DNA of 9,361 nucleotides from Clostridia bacterium (GTDB taxonomy: Bacteria; Bacillota; Clostridia; Christensenellales; CAG-917). Made by a program: the position numbers and the translations under genes. Each line of letters opens with the position of its first letter. Within the stretch, counting starts at the first letter, position 1. The notes beneath the pieces were generated by a model. It did not search any database. It worked only from the letters and a program-made list of their open reading frames with translations, and was not told where the DNA came from. Below are positions 1 to 5,863 of the stretch, in pieces. The stretch covers positions 1-9,361 of the forward strand of contig CAAGFS010000163.1 of NCBI GenBank assembly GCA_900769205.1, written 5' to 3'.

Positions 1-891
1 GGCAAACTCTTTGCGGACTATGCCAAAAAGATCGAAGAAGAACAGGTTGAACTTGACGGCACGGATTCTTCAAAACTCATCATCAAGTATCTTGACAGCG
101 AATTGATGATAAAATGTTTCAGCGCGGACGAGTATCCCGTCTTCAAGGAAGTCGATACACAAAACTCCTTCATCATTCTCAAAAAGGAATTGAAGGACAT
201 CATATCCAAGGTCATATTCAACGTTGCCGTTGACGAAGCAAGACCGTCGTTGCGCGGCGTCTGCCTCAACGTCAAGGATGAAGAAGTGGAAGCGGTTGCG
301 TCCGACGGATACAGACTTGCGCTTGCCAGAGCGCAGATAAGAAACAACGGCGTCATAGACAAAATCGTCGTCCCGTCAAAGAGTATGAACGAGCTTGCTC
401 GTCTTATCGACGAAGGTGAAGACACGATCACGGTTTTTGTTGAAAAGAACTATATCATGGTGGATCTTTTCCACACCAAAATCGTCACCCGCCTTATCGG
501 AGAAGATTATATCAACTACGAAAAGATTATCCCGAGCGTGTTCACAACTTCCGTCACCGTTGACAAAAAGATGTTTGAAAACGCAATAGACCGCGTTTCG
601 CTCATCAACCGCACCGAGAAAAAATCCTACGTCAAGATGGAAATCAAGGAAGATTCGCTCTCTCTCAACGCACACTCCGACGACGGTGAAATCAACGAAA
701 AAGTCACGATAGGACTCAAAGGCAAAGACCTTACGATCGGTTTCAACTCAAAATACATCATTGATTGTATGCATGCAATTGACGAGCCGTTTGTGACGCT
801 CAACTTCACCACGTCCACCGCACCGGGAATCATCAAAGGCGAAAGCGAAAGATGGCTTTATCTCATCCTTCCGTTGAGAGTGATCGGCTGA
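1..891 (+). CDS. dnaN: DNA polymerase III beta sliding clamp, 5'-truncated
   Basis: The frame is open from base 1 and gives about 296 residues, so roughly the first 75-80 residues of a ~370-residue clamp lie off the contig. The protein forms a ring around DNA that tethers the replicative polymerase and recruits repair factors. Recognition rests on segments typical of the clamp fold: PSLRGVCLNVKDEEVEAVASDGYRLA in the middle domain (compare the ATDGHRLA segment of E. coli), TRLIGEDYINYEKIIP (compare the DYRRVLP segment), and a C-terminal end LILPLR that matches the usual (L/M)P(V/M)R ending. The stop is TGA at 889-891. A two-way terminator follows at 947-981, so dnaN is not cotranscribed with recF or dnaA as it usually is in Bacillota. 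The true start and promoter cannot be seen. The family call is secure. Confidence 0.95.
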   Translation, partial: GKLFADYAKKIEEEQVELDGTDSSKLIIKYLDSELMIKCFSADEYPVFKEVDTQNSFIILKKELKDIISKVIFNVAVDEARPSLRGVCLNVKDEEVEAVASDGYRLALARAQIRNNGVIDKIVVPSKSMNELARLIDEGEDTITVFVEKNYIMVDLFHTKIVTRLIGEDYINYEKIIPSVFTTSVTVDKKMFENAIDRVSLINRTEKKSYVKMEIKEDSLSLNAHSDDGEINEKVTIGLKGKDLTIGFNSKYIIDCMHAIDEPFVTLNFTTSTAPGIIKGESERWLYLILPLRVIG

Positions 892-946
892 AACAAGCGG
901 TAGAAAAAACTAACCCAAAAAAAAGAAACAAATACCTAAAAAACAT

Positions 947-981
947 AAAAAAAGACGCACGATGCCGTGTGCCTTTTTTTT
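947..981 (+). terminator. Two-way intrinsic terminator after dnaN
   Basis: A run of A (947-953) and GaCGCAC (954-960) pair across a 6-base loop (961-966) with GTGTGcC (967-973) and eight T (974-981). The stem has one A/C mismatch and one G-U pair. A-runs on one side and T-runs on the other let it end dnaN on the plus strand and also the leftward gene at 989-1513. Called by eye; no folding energy was computed. Confidence 0.8.
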
Positions 982-988
982 CGTCCGG

Positions 989-1513
989 TCAGTTTGTTTT
1001 TTTCCTCCCCTTAAACAAACTTCCAAGATCGGACGTAATCCCCTTTATGCCGGATGTTATTCCCTTTATTGTATCCGTCAGATTTTTGATACTTTCGGAC
1101 ACGCCTTTTACTTCTTCTATTGTGTTTATTCCAAACGTTTCGTCAATCACGTTGATTTTACCTTTTGCGGATACCGCGTTTCTTTCAAACTTCGTCTTTC
1201 CGGTCAAGAGTTCTATAGCGGTGTTTGTAAACGTTTGCGCTTCCTTTTTATTTGCAAAAACAAACTCCTGTTCTCCGCTTGTATAGTATATTTCAACCGT
1301 TTCATTATTTTGTATAACTTGTGGTTTTCCGTTGTAGATTTTTATAGATTCGGTTGGATATTTTTCAACGGGATTTTCTTCGTCGTGCTCGTGTATGGAA
1401 ACAACGAACAAATTGGTCAATATCAATTTGACGATACGTATTTTTTTTCCTTTGAGTTGCGCGTTGCCTTTGTAAAGGACGACTTCGTCTTCTGCGAGAT
1501 TATAATAATCCAT
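989..1513 (-). CDS. Hypothetical protein, PH-like domain plus heptad-repeat tail
   Basis: This encodes 174 residues that I do not recognise as a named family. Residues 1 to about 105 alternate charged strands and hydrophobic strands (VVLYKGNAQLKGKKIRIVKLILTNLFVVSI, then YPTESIKIYNG, VEIYYTSGEQEFVFA) and end in a helix (KKEAQTFTNTAIELL), a layout resembling bacterial PH or GRAM-like domains. Residues 142-169 form four seven-residue repeats starting at I142, I149, I156 and L163 (units such as IKGITSG and IKGITSD), followed by a basic end (KGRKKTN). This suggests an amphipathic or coiled helix. No signal peptide or transmembrane helix is visible. The ATG at 1511-1513 has AAGGATGG (1521-1528) at good spacing. 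It is divergent from the XRE gene and probably under its control (inference). The surrounding DNA is visibly more AT-rich than dnaN or dnaA. Confidence 0.75.
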   Translation of the reverse strand: MDYYNLAEDEVVLYKGNAQLKGKKIRIVKLILTNLFVVSIHEHDEENPVEKYPTESIKIYNGKPQVIQNNETVEIYYTSGEQEFVFANKKEAQTFTNTAIELLTGKTKFERNAVSAKGKINVIDETFGINTIEEVKGVSESIKNLTDTIKGITSGIKGITSDLGSLFKGRKKTN

Positions 1514-1632
1514 AATATAACCATCCTTTTTTTCAAAGAGTGTGTTTTTTTCGCGAGATTTTTCTTTTGGGAGTTTTCACCGTTTTATATCGTTCTTTCA
1601 AAGAATAAAATATAGCGGTTGCCGTATCTTTT

Positions 1633-1640
1633 ACATATGT
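1633..1640. promoter_or_regulatory. ACATATGT palindrome, operator-like site 1
   Basis: A perfect 8-bp palindrome lies just downstream of the predicted start of the leftward transcript for 989-1513. It shares TACATATGTG with site 2. A role as an XRE-regulator operator is inferred from position only. Confidence 0.4.
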
Positions 1641-1657
1641 GCAAGCTTGTTTTATTA

Positions 1658-1687
1658 AATATAACACAAATGTAAAATAAAAGTCAA
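1658..1687 (-). promoter_or_regulatory. Promoter for the PH-like protein gene
   Basis: On the minus strand there is a -35 TTGACT (1682-1687), an 18-base spacer and a -10 TATATT (1658-1663) preceded by TGT, an extended -10. The expected start near 1651 leaves a leader of about 138 nt before the ATG at 1513. The two ACATATGT palindromes bracket this promoter. Confidence 0.6.
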
Positions 1688-1688
1688 T

Positions 1689-1696
1689 ACATATGT
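1689..1696. promoter_or_regulatory. ACATATGT palindrome, operator-like site 2
   Basis: This is the second copy of the 8-bp palindrome, 56 bp from site 1 centre to centre. It abuts the -35 of the leftward promoter and lies about 22 bases upstream of the rightward xre -10, so a protein bound here could affect both transcripts. Confidence 0.4.
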
Positions 1697-1717
1697 GGTT
1701 TATATACTTCACAAAAT

Positions 1718-1726
1718 TGTAATAAT
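1718..1726 (+). promoter_or_regulatory. Extended -10 promoter of the xre gene
   Basis: TGT followed by AATAAT (five of six to consensus) lies at 1718-1726. No good -35 is visible at 16-18 bases, as is common for extended -10 promoters. The expected start near 1733 gives a short leader carrying the strong Shine-Dalgarno. Confidence 0.45.
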
Positions 1727-1734
1727 ATTTGTGT

Positions 1735-1741
1735 GGAGGGG
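1735..1741 (+). promoter_or_regulatory. Shine-Dalgarno that sets the xre start
   Basis: GGAGGGG is five bases before the ATG at 1747. The alternative TTG at 1729 would lie upstream of it, so this site decides the start. It also shows that the host uses a normal anti-Shine-Dalgarno. Confidence 0.85.
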
Positions 1742-1746
1742 TGTTT

Positions 1747-2058
1747 ATGAACGTGACGGACAGGATTGAACAACTGAGAAAACAAAAAAATTGGTCTGTG
1801 TACAAACTGTGCAACGAAGCGGATATAACACAATCCACGCTTACGAATATGTATGCAAGGGGGACGTATCCGTCGCTTACGACCTTGATAAACATATGTA
1901 AAGCTTTTGGAATAACCCTGTCCGAGTTTTTTGACGAAAACGAGAAAAACAACGAGCTGACTTTGCAGGAAAAGGAATTGATAAAAGAGTTCCGATCTCT
2001 TTCGGACAAACAAAAAGACGCAATAAAAGTCATGATGAAAACGTTGGTGGAAAAATAA
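1747..2058 (+). CDS. XRE-family helix-turn-helix transcriptional regulator
   Basis: This is a 103-residue protein. Residues 4 to about 60 form a helix-turn-helix of the Cro/CI (XRE) type: DRIEQLRKQKNWSVYKLCNEADI, the recognition-helix region TQSTLTNMYARG, then PSLTTLINICKAFGITLSEFFD. The C-terminal 40 residues (LTLQEKELIKEFRSLSDKQKDAIKVMMKTL) are the helical tail common in small clostridial XRE regulators, probably for dimerisation. The ATG at 1747 is preferred over an in-frame TTG at 1729 because GGAGGGG (1735-1741) sits five bases upstream of the ATG and the domain begins there. It is divergent from the PH-like gene; three ACATATGT palindromes lie in and before it, which suggests autoregulation and control of the neighbour (inference). 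Phage or plasmid repressors look similar, so descent from a mobile element is possible. Confidence 0.9.
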   Translation: MNVTDRIEQLRKQKNWSVYKLCNEADITQSTLTNMYARGTYPSLTTLINICKAFGITLSEFFDENEKNNELTLQEKELIKEFRSLSDKQKDAIKVMMKTLVEK

Positions 2059-2061
2059 ACG

Positions 2062-2087
2062 AAAAACGACGCGTCGCGTTGTTTTTT
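2062..2087 (+). terminator. Intrinsic terminator of the xre gene
   Basis: AACGACG (2065-2071) pairs with CGTTGTT (2077-2083) with one G-U pair and a small loop. Upstream A bases pair with the T run (2082-2087). It lies four bases after the xre stop. Confidence 0.75.
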
Positions 2088-2095
2088 ATATCTAA

Positions 2096-2119
2096 AAAAG
2101 CGAGCAAACGCTCGCTTTT
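2096..2119. terminator. Two-way terminator between xre and dnaA
   Basis: This is a perfect 10-bp stem, AAAAGCGAGC (2096-2105) with GCTCGCTTTT (2110-2119), and a four-base loop. On the minus strand the stem is followed by six T (complement of 2094-2099), so it is a strong terminator for dnaA, whose stop codon is 13 bases away. It may back up the xre terminator on the plus strand. Confidence 0.9.
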
Positions 2120-2132
2120 CAGATTTTGTAGA

Positions 2133-3503
2133 TTATCTGTTGAGTATCATATTTCTTATGTCGGCAACCGTGATTTTGATGCGCGGATTGCTCTTTATTT
2201 CTTCACTGATTTTGTCGCGCGCGTGGATAATCGTGGTGTGGTCGCGCCCGCCGAACATCTCACCTATTTGCACGAGCGGAGTGGGCAAAAGCTCGGTTAT
2301 GAGATAGATTGCGATCATACGCGGCTCAACGATGCTTTTTGTCTTTTTCTTTGAGATAATATCCGCCGTCGAGATTTTGAAATACTTGCACACGGCGTCT
2401 ATAATCGCGCTTGCGTCGATTGTGTCGCTCTTGTTTTCGATAAACTCGCTGAGCGCCTCGTAGGCAAGCTCCTTGGTGGTTATCGTATTGTTTGTGAGCG
2501 AGCTGAAAAAGATGATCTTGTTGAGCAGCCCTTCCATCTCTCTGATGTTTGAAGGAGATTTTTCCGCAATAAACTCGGCAACTTCGTCGGAGAGCATAAA
2601 CTTGGATTGAGTTGCCTTGGTTTTCAAAATCGCAACTCTCGTTTCGAGGTCGGGCACCTGAATGTCAACCGTGAGTCCGCAACCGAATCTCGTGCGGAGT
2701 CTGTCCGAAAGAGTGGTAAGGTCTTTCGGTGCGCGGTCGGAAGTGAGAATGATCTGCTTGTTTTCCTGATACAAGTCGTTGAAAATGTGGAAAAACGCTT
2801 CCTGTGTGGCTTCTTTGCCTATGAGAAACTGCACGTCGTCCACCATAAGCACGTCGCAAGAGCGGTATTTTTCACGGAAGCGGTTGTTTTCGTCGTTGGA
2901 CTTGTTGCGGATGACGTTGATGAGTTCGGTCACGAGAGTTTCCGCACTCACGTACAAAACGTCCATATTCTTTTTGTTTTTGAAAAGATAGTTGCCGATT
3001 GCGTGCAAAAGGTGAGTCTTTCCCAGTCCTACGCCCGAATATATGAATAGGGGATTGAAACTTCCGCCCGGATGTTCCGCAATGGTTTTGCAAGCGGCAA
3101 GCGCGTAGGCGTTGGATTTGCCTTCCACAAAAGTTTCAAAAGTGTATTTTTCAAGGAAGGGGCTTTTTTTCTTGCCCTTTTCCTTTGACGGCTCGTTGGT
3201 GACGAAGCCTTCGTCCTTGATAAACACCGTCTGCTTGTTGAGCCACTCGTTCTTTTTGTCGGGAGTGGTGATGATGACGTCCGTGATAGATGAGTTCAAA
3301 GAAGACACGACTTCCTTTATGGTGTCGCGATAGCGCGTGTCTATGGTGCGTTTTGCGTTGGCGGAAATGGTTGACAAAACGATTGCGTTGTCAACGAAAC
3401 AAACGGGTTCGAGTTTTTCAATCCAAACCTCATAACTTATTGCCTGAATGGAAATGGACAATTCGTTCTTTGCGTCTTCCCAGAAATCTTCTATGTTTAT
3501 CAT
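2133..3503 (-). CDS. dnaA: Chromosomal replication initiator protein DnaA
   Basis: This encodes 456 residues with all four DnaA domains. Domain I (about 1-80, starting MINIEDFWEDAKNEL) handles self-association and helicase-loader contacts. A short lysine-rich linker runs to about 115. The AAA+ domain has Walker A GVGLGKTH (157-164), Walker B VLMVDDVQF, sensor I ILTSDRAP, the arginine-bearing RLRTRFGCGLTV segment, and the sensor II region SNIREMEGLLNKI. The C-terminal DNA-binding domain carries the signature GGRDHTTIIHARDKI. DnaA-ATP binds origin boxes, melts DNA and loads helicase. The ATG at 3501-3503 is chosen because the N-terminus then aligns with the family (compare MENILDLW); an in-frame TTG at 3569 would place the promoter inside the gene. 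There is no Shine-Dalgarno: a near-consensus -10 ends seven bases before the ATG, implying a leaderless mRNA. It runs opposite to dnaN and recF, which is unusual. Confidence 0.98.
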   Translation of the reverse strand: MINIEDFWEDAKNELSISIQAISYEVWIEKLEPVCFVDNAIVLSTISANAKRTIDTRYRDTIKEVVSSLNSSITDVIITTPDKKNEWLNKQTVFIKDEGFVTNEPSKEKGKKKSPFLEKYTFETFVEGKSNAYALAACKTIAEHPGGSFNPLFIYSGVGLGKTHLLHAIGNYLFKNKKNMDVLYVSAETLVTELINVIRNKSNDENNRFREKYRSCDVLMVDDVQFLIGKEATQEAFFHIFNDLYQENKQIILTSDRAPKDLTTLSDRLRTRFGCGLTVDIQVPDLETRVAILKTKATQSKFMLSDEVAEFIAEKSPSNIREMEGLLNKIIFFSSLTNNTITTKELAYEALSEFIENKSDTIDASAIIDAVCKYFKISTADIISKKKTKSIVEPRMIAIYLITELLPTPLVQIGEMFGGRDHTTIIHARDKISEEIKSNPRIKITVADIRNMILNR

Positions 3504-3510
3504 AGTTTTG

Positions 3511-3538
3511 ATTATAGCAAAAAAAGTCGATTTTTCAA
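3511..3538 (-). promoter_or_regulatory. dnaA promoter giving a leaderless mRNA
   Basis: On the minus strand there is a -35 TTGAAA (3533-3538), a 16-base spacer and a consensus -10 TATAAT (3511-3516) with an extended TGC before it. Counting from the -10 places transcription start at 3504 or 3503, and the ATG begins at 3503. There is therefore no room for a Shine-Dalgarno. Confidence 0.8.
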
Positions 3539-3573
3539 GCAAAAATCCAAAAAGAAAACTTAAACACAAGATG

Positions 3574-3602
3574 TTGAAAAAAATCCGTCTATAAGTTATA
3601 CT
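3574..3602 (+). promoter_or_regulatory. recF promoter giving a near-leaderless mRNA
   Basis: There is a -35 TTGAAA (3574-3579), a 17-base spacer and a -10 TATACT (3597-3602). The expected start is 3609-3611 and the ATG is at 3611. The promoter is back to back with that of dnaA, with 35 bases between the two -35 boxes. Confidence 0.75.
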
Positions 3603-3610
3603 TGTTGTGT

Positions 3611-4699
3611 ATGAAAATCCTTTCGCTGGAACTGAAAAACTTCAGAAACTACCGCCACGCGCTCGTCGAATTCAAAGACGGGCTCAACGTTTTGTACGGA
3701 AAAAACGCCAGCGGAAAGACGAATATGCTCGAAAGCGTGTATCTTTGCTCTATCTTTCACTCTCCGCGCACAACTAAGGACAAAGAGCTGATTCTGATGG
3801 GCGAGAGCAAGGCGCAAGTCAAAATCACGCTTGAAAGCAAGTTTCGCAAACACACGATAAATCTTCAGATAGACGAACAGGGCAAAAAAAAGGTTGCCGT
3901 CGATAATATCCCCGTAAATCGCGCGGGAGAGTTGCTCGGCGTGCTCGGCGTCGTGTTTTTCTCCCCCGACGAGATGAAACTCGTCAAAGAATCTCCGTCC
4001 GAAAGAAGAAGATTTCTCGACGTCGGGCTTTCACAACAACAAAAGAGCTATTTTCTCGCGCTTCAACGCTACAACAAAACGCTCAAACAAAAAAACAATC
4101 TTCTCAAAGAATACAGGTTTGTCGAGAACGTGGACGATATGCTCGACGTGTGGGACGCCGTGCTCGCAAAAGAAGGCGCGATTCTCATAAGAAAGCGTAT
4201 GGAATATATCACCACTCTCAACGACGCGGCAAGAAAGTTCCATTACGCTTTGAGCGGAAACGAGGAAACGCTCGTCCTGTCCTACGAAAGCGGCGCAAAG
4301 ACGGATTGCGAAGAAAAAGACGTGCAAACCAATCTATTCAACGCCATAGTCGCGTCAAGGCAAAAGGACAAGGAGCTTGGATTTTCCACCGTTGGTCCGC
4401 ATCGTGACGACGTAAAAATCGAAATAAACGGCAACGACAGCCGCAAGTTTGCCTCGCAAGGTCAACAGCGCACCATCGCGCTTGCAATGAAACTCGGCGA
4501 AGTGGTCATCTACAAAAACGAAATAGGCGAACCGCCCGTGCTTCTTCTGGACGACGTTTTGAGCGAACTCGATCAGAACAGACAAACGATGCTTTTGAAA
4601 ATGACGGAAGGCTTTCAGACCATACTCACCTGCACCGAGTATAATCTCAAAAACAAAGCCACCGCCTTCCATATAAGCGACGGCAACGTCGTCGGGTGA
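3611..4699 (+). CDS. recF: DNA replication and repair protein RecF
   Basis: This encodes 362 residues, the usual RecF length. RecF is an SMC/ABC-like ATPase that, with RecO and RecR, loads RecA at single-strand gaps and stalled forks. The N-terminus MKILSLELKNFRNY is the family start. Walker A is GKNASGKTN (30-38). The mid region PDEMKLVKESPSERRRFLDV is highly typical. Near the C-terminus are the ABC signature region FASQGQQRTIALAMKLGE and Walker B with D-loop (PPVLLLDDVLSELD). Two in-frame TTG codons at 3602 and 3605 overlap the -10 and are rejected in favour of the ATG at 3611. No Shine-Dalgarno is present. recF normally follows dnaN in one operon; here it stands alone, divergent from dnaA, with a terminator hairpin downstream at 4845-4871. 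Confidence 0.97.
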   Translation: MKILSLELKNFRNYRHALVEFKDGLNVLYGKNASGKTNMLESVYLCSIFHSPRTTKDKELILMGESKAQVKITLESKFRKHTINLQIDEQGKKKVAVDNIPVNRAGELLGVLGVVFFSPDEMKLVKESPSERRRFLDVGLSQQQKSYFLALQRYNKTLKQKNNLLKEYRFVENVDDMLDVWDAVLAKEGAILIRKRMEYITTLNDAARKFHYALSGNEETLVLSYESGAKTDCEEKDVQTNLFNAIVASRQKDKELGFSTVGPHRDDVKIEINGNDSRKFASQGQQRTIALAMKLGEVVIYKNEIGEPPVLLLDDVLSELDQNRQTMLLKMTEGFQTILTCTEYNLKNKATAFHISDGNVVG

Positions 4700-4844
4700 A
4701 ACCAAAGCAAAAACGAGCGCATAAACGGTGGACGATTGCAATATCTTCCGCAAAAGCGCAAAAAAAAGAAAGTAAAAGCGCATAAAAGCGAGAGATAACA
4801 AAAAAGAATAAAAAGAATCCTAAATGAAACGTATATATAATAAC
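4700..4844. other. Purine-rich spacer after recF with short repeats
   Basis: No coding frame is supported here. The plus strand is markedly A/G-rich. It holds a 10-bp direct repeat AGCGCATAAA at 4716-4725 and 4777-4786, and AAAAGCGCA at 4752-4760 and 4774-4782. An AT-rich stretch follows to 4844. No canonical DnaA boxes were found. Confidence 0.4.
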
Positions 4845-4871
4845 AAAACGCGCACTTTACGTGCGCGTTTT
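4845..4871. terminator. Two-way terminator between recF and parB
   Basis: This is a perfect 11-bp stem, AAAACGCGCAC (4845-4855) with GTGCGCGTTTT (4861-4871), and a five-base loop. Its near symmetry suits the convergent ends of recF (+) and parAB (-). The unpaired T tail is short on both strands. About 90 bases then separate it from the parB stop and show no gene. Confidence 0.8.
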
Positions 4872-4961
4872 CATCATATAAACATAGTTTTTTGCAACTT
4901 AATCAGAGACGTTTGTATTGCCGTCTTTCAAGTCGTTTCGATTGAACGCCGGCAGAGCAAA

Positions 4962-5861
4962 TCAAAGTTTGTCGTTGTATTTGAGAATCTGAACAAGCGC
5001 GTAGATTCTGTCGAGGTCGTCCTTGTTGAAATAGTCGATGGTTATGCGCCCTTTCTGGTCGTTGCCGACAAGTTTGACTTTCGTTGCGAAAATCCGCTTC
5101 ATATCACCCACAAACTCTTTCAGTTCCAAAGACAAAGCCTTGTCGTTTCTCGGCCCCGGCTGTATGGCTTTTCTCGTGAAATAAAGTCTTACGCGGTTTT
5201 CAAGGTCGCGCACGGACAACTTGTGTTCGCACGCCTGCTTTGCAAGAGTCACAAGATATTCCTTGTCGTCTATGGAGATGAGCGTCCTTGCGTGTCCCGG
5301 AGAGAGTTTGCCTTCTCTGACAAGCTCAGTCACTTCGTCGGGCAATTGCAAAAGGCGAAGCGTGTTGGTGACGTAGGGACGGGATTTTCCGATGCGCACC
5401 GCAACTTCTTCCTGTGTGAGCCCGTGATTGTCCATAAGCTCGCGCATGCCTTCCGCCGCTTCGATTGCGTTGAGATCTTCACGATGAAGGTTTTCTATCA
5501 GAGAGATTTCCTGTATCTGTTGCGGAGTGAACTCTCTTATGATTGCAGGCACTTTTTTCAGTCCCGCAAGCATACTCGCTCTGAAACGGCGCTCGCCCGC
5601 GATGATAAGGTATCTTCCGCCTTCCGTTCTGACAAGAAGAAGGGGTTGCAAAACGCCGTACGTCGCAATGGACGTTGACATCTCGCGCAAACTGTCTTCG
5701 TCAAAGGTCTTTCTGGGTTGGTTGGGATTGCGGTCGATAAGAGATATATCGATTTCCTGCGTCTGCACGTCGTCGGCTATATCCACTCTCACGTTTTCTT
5801 CGTTGTCGTTGAAAAGGGCATTCAAGCCTTTTGCTCCAAGTCCGCCTTTTGTGTTTGCCAT
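4962..5861 (-). CDS. parB: Chromosome partitioning protein ParB (Spo0J)
   Basis: This encodes 299 residues. ParB clamps bind parS sites near the origin, hydrolyse CTP, spread on DNA and stimulate ParA. Visible parts in order: N-terminal ParA-contact peptide (KGGLGAKGLNALF); the ParB/Srx CTP-binding fold with IDRNPNQPRKTFD, AGERRFRASMLAGL and ENLHREDLNAIEAA; the helix-turn-helix LTQEEVAVRIGKSRPYVTNTLRLLQLP that reads parS; the linker KLSPGHARTL; and a dimerisation domain ending KGRITIDYFNKDDLDRIY. The ATG at 5859-5861 is preferred over upstream in-frame codons because AAAGGAG (5867-5873) precedes it and MANTKGGLGAKGL is the family start. It begins two bases after the parA stop, so translational coupling is likely. 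No parS palindrome was found in the window. Confidence 0.97.
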   Translation of the reverse strand: MANTKGGLGAKGLNALFNDNEENVRVDIADDVQTQEIDISLIDRNPNQPRKTFDEDSLREMSTSIATYGVLQPLLLVRTEGGRYLIIAGERRFRASMLAGLKKVPAIIREFTPQQIQEISLIENLHREDLNAIEAAEGMRELMDNHGLTQEEVAVRIGKSRPYVTNTLRLLQLPDEVTELVREGKLSPGHARTLISIDDKEYLVTLAKQACEHKLSVRDLENRVRLYFTRKAIQPGPRNDKALSLELKEFVGDMKRIFATKVKLVGNDQKGRITIDYFNKDDLDRIYALVQILKYNDKL

Positions 5862-5863
5862 AG

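Noticed and set aside
768..783. Imperfect palindrome ATTGTATGCATGCAAT as an operator
   Set aside because: It lies within the dnaN coding sequence, has a mismatch pair and is not repeated elsewhere.
962..1615. 217-codon plus-strand frame rich in F, Y and C
   Set aside because: It is antisense to the 174-aa gene, has an aromatic-rich composition typical of reversed AT-rich coding DNA, and starts inside a terminator.
3504..3569. TTG start adding 22 residues to DnaA
   Set aside because: It would put the consensus promoter inside the gene, and the added residues are not found in the family.
4824..5678. 284-codon plus-strand frame
   Set aside because: It is antisense to parB, begins upstream of the two-way terminator and has no recognisable domain.
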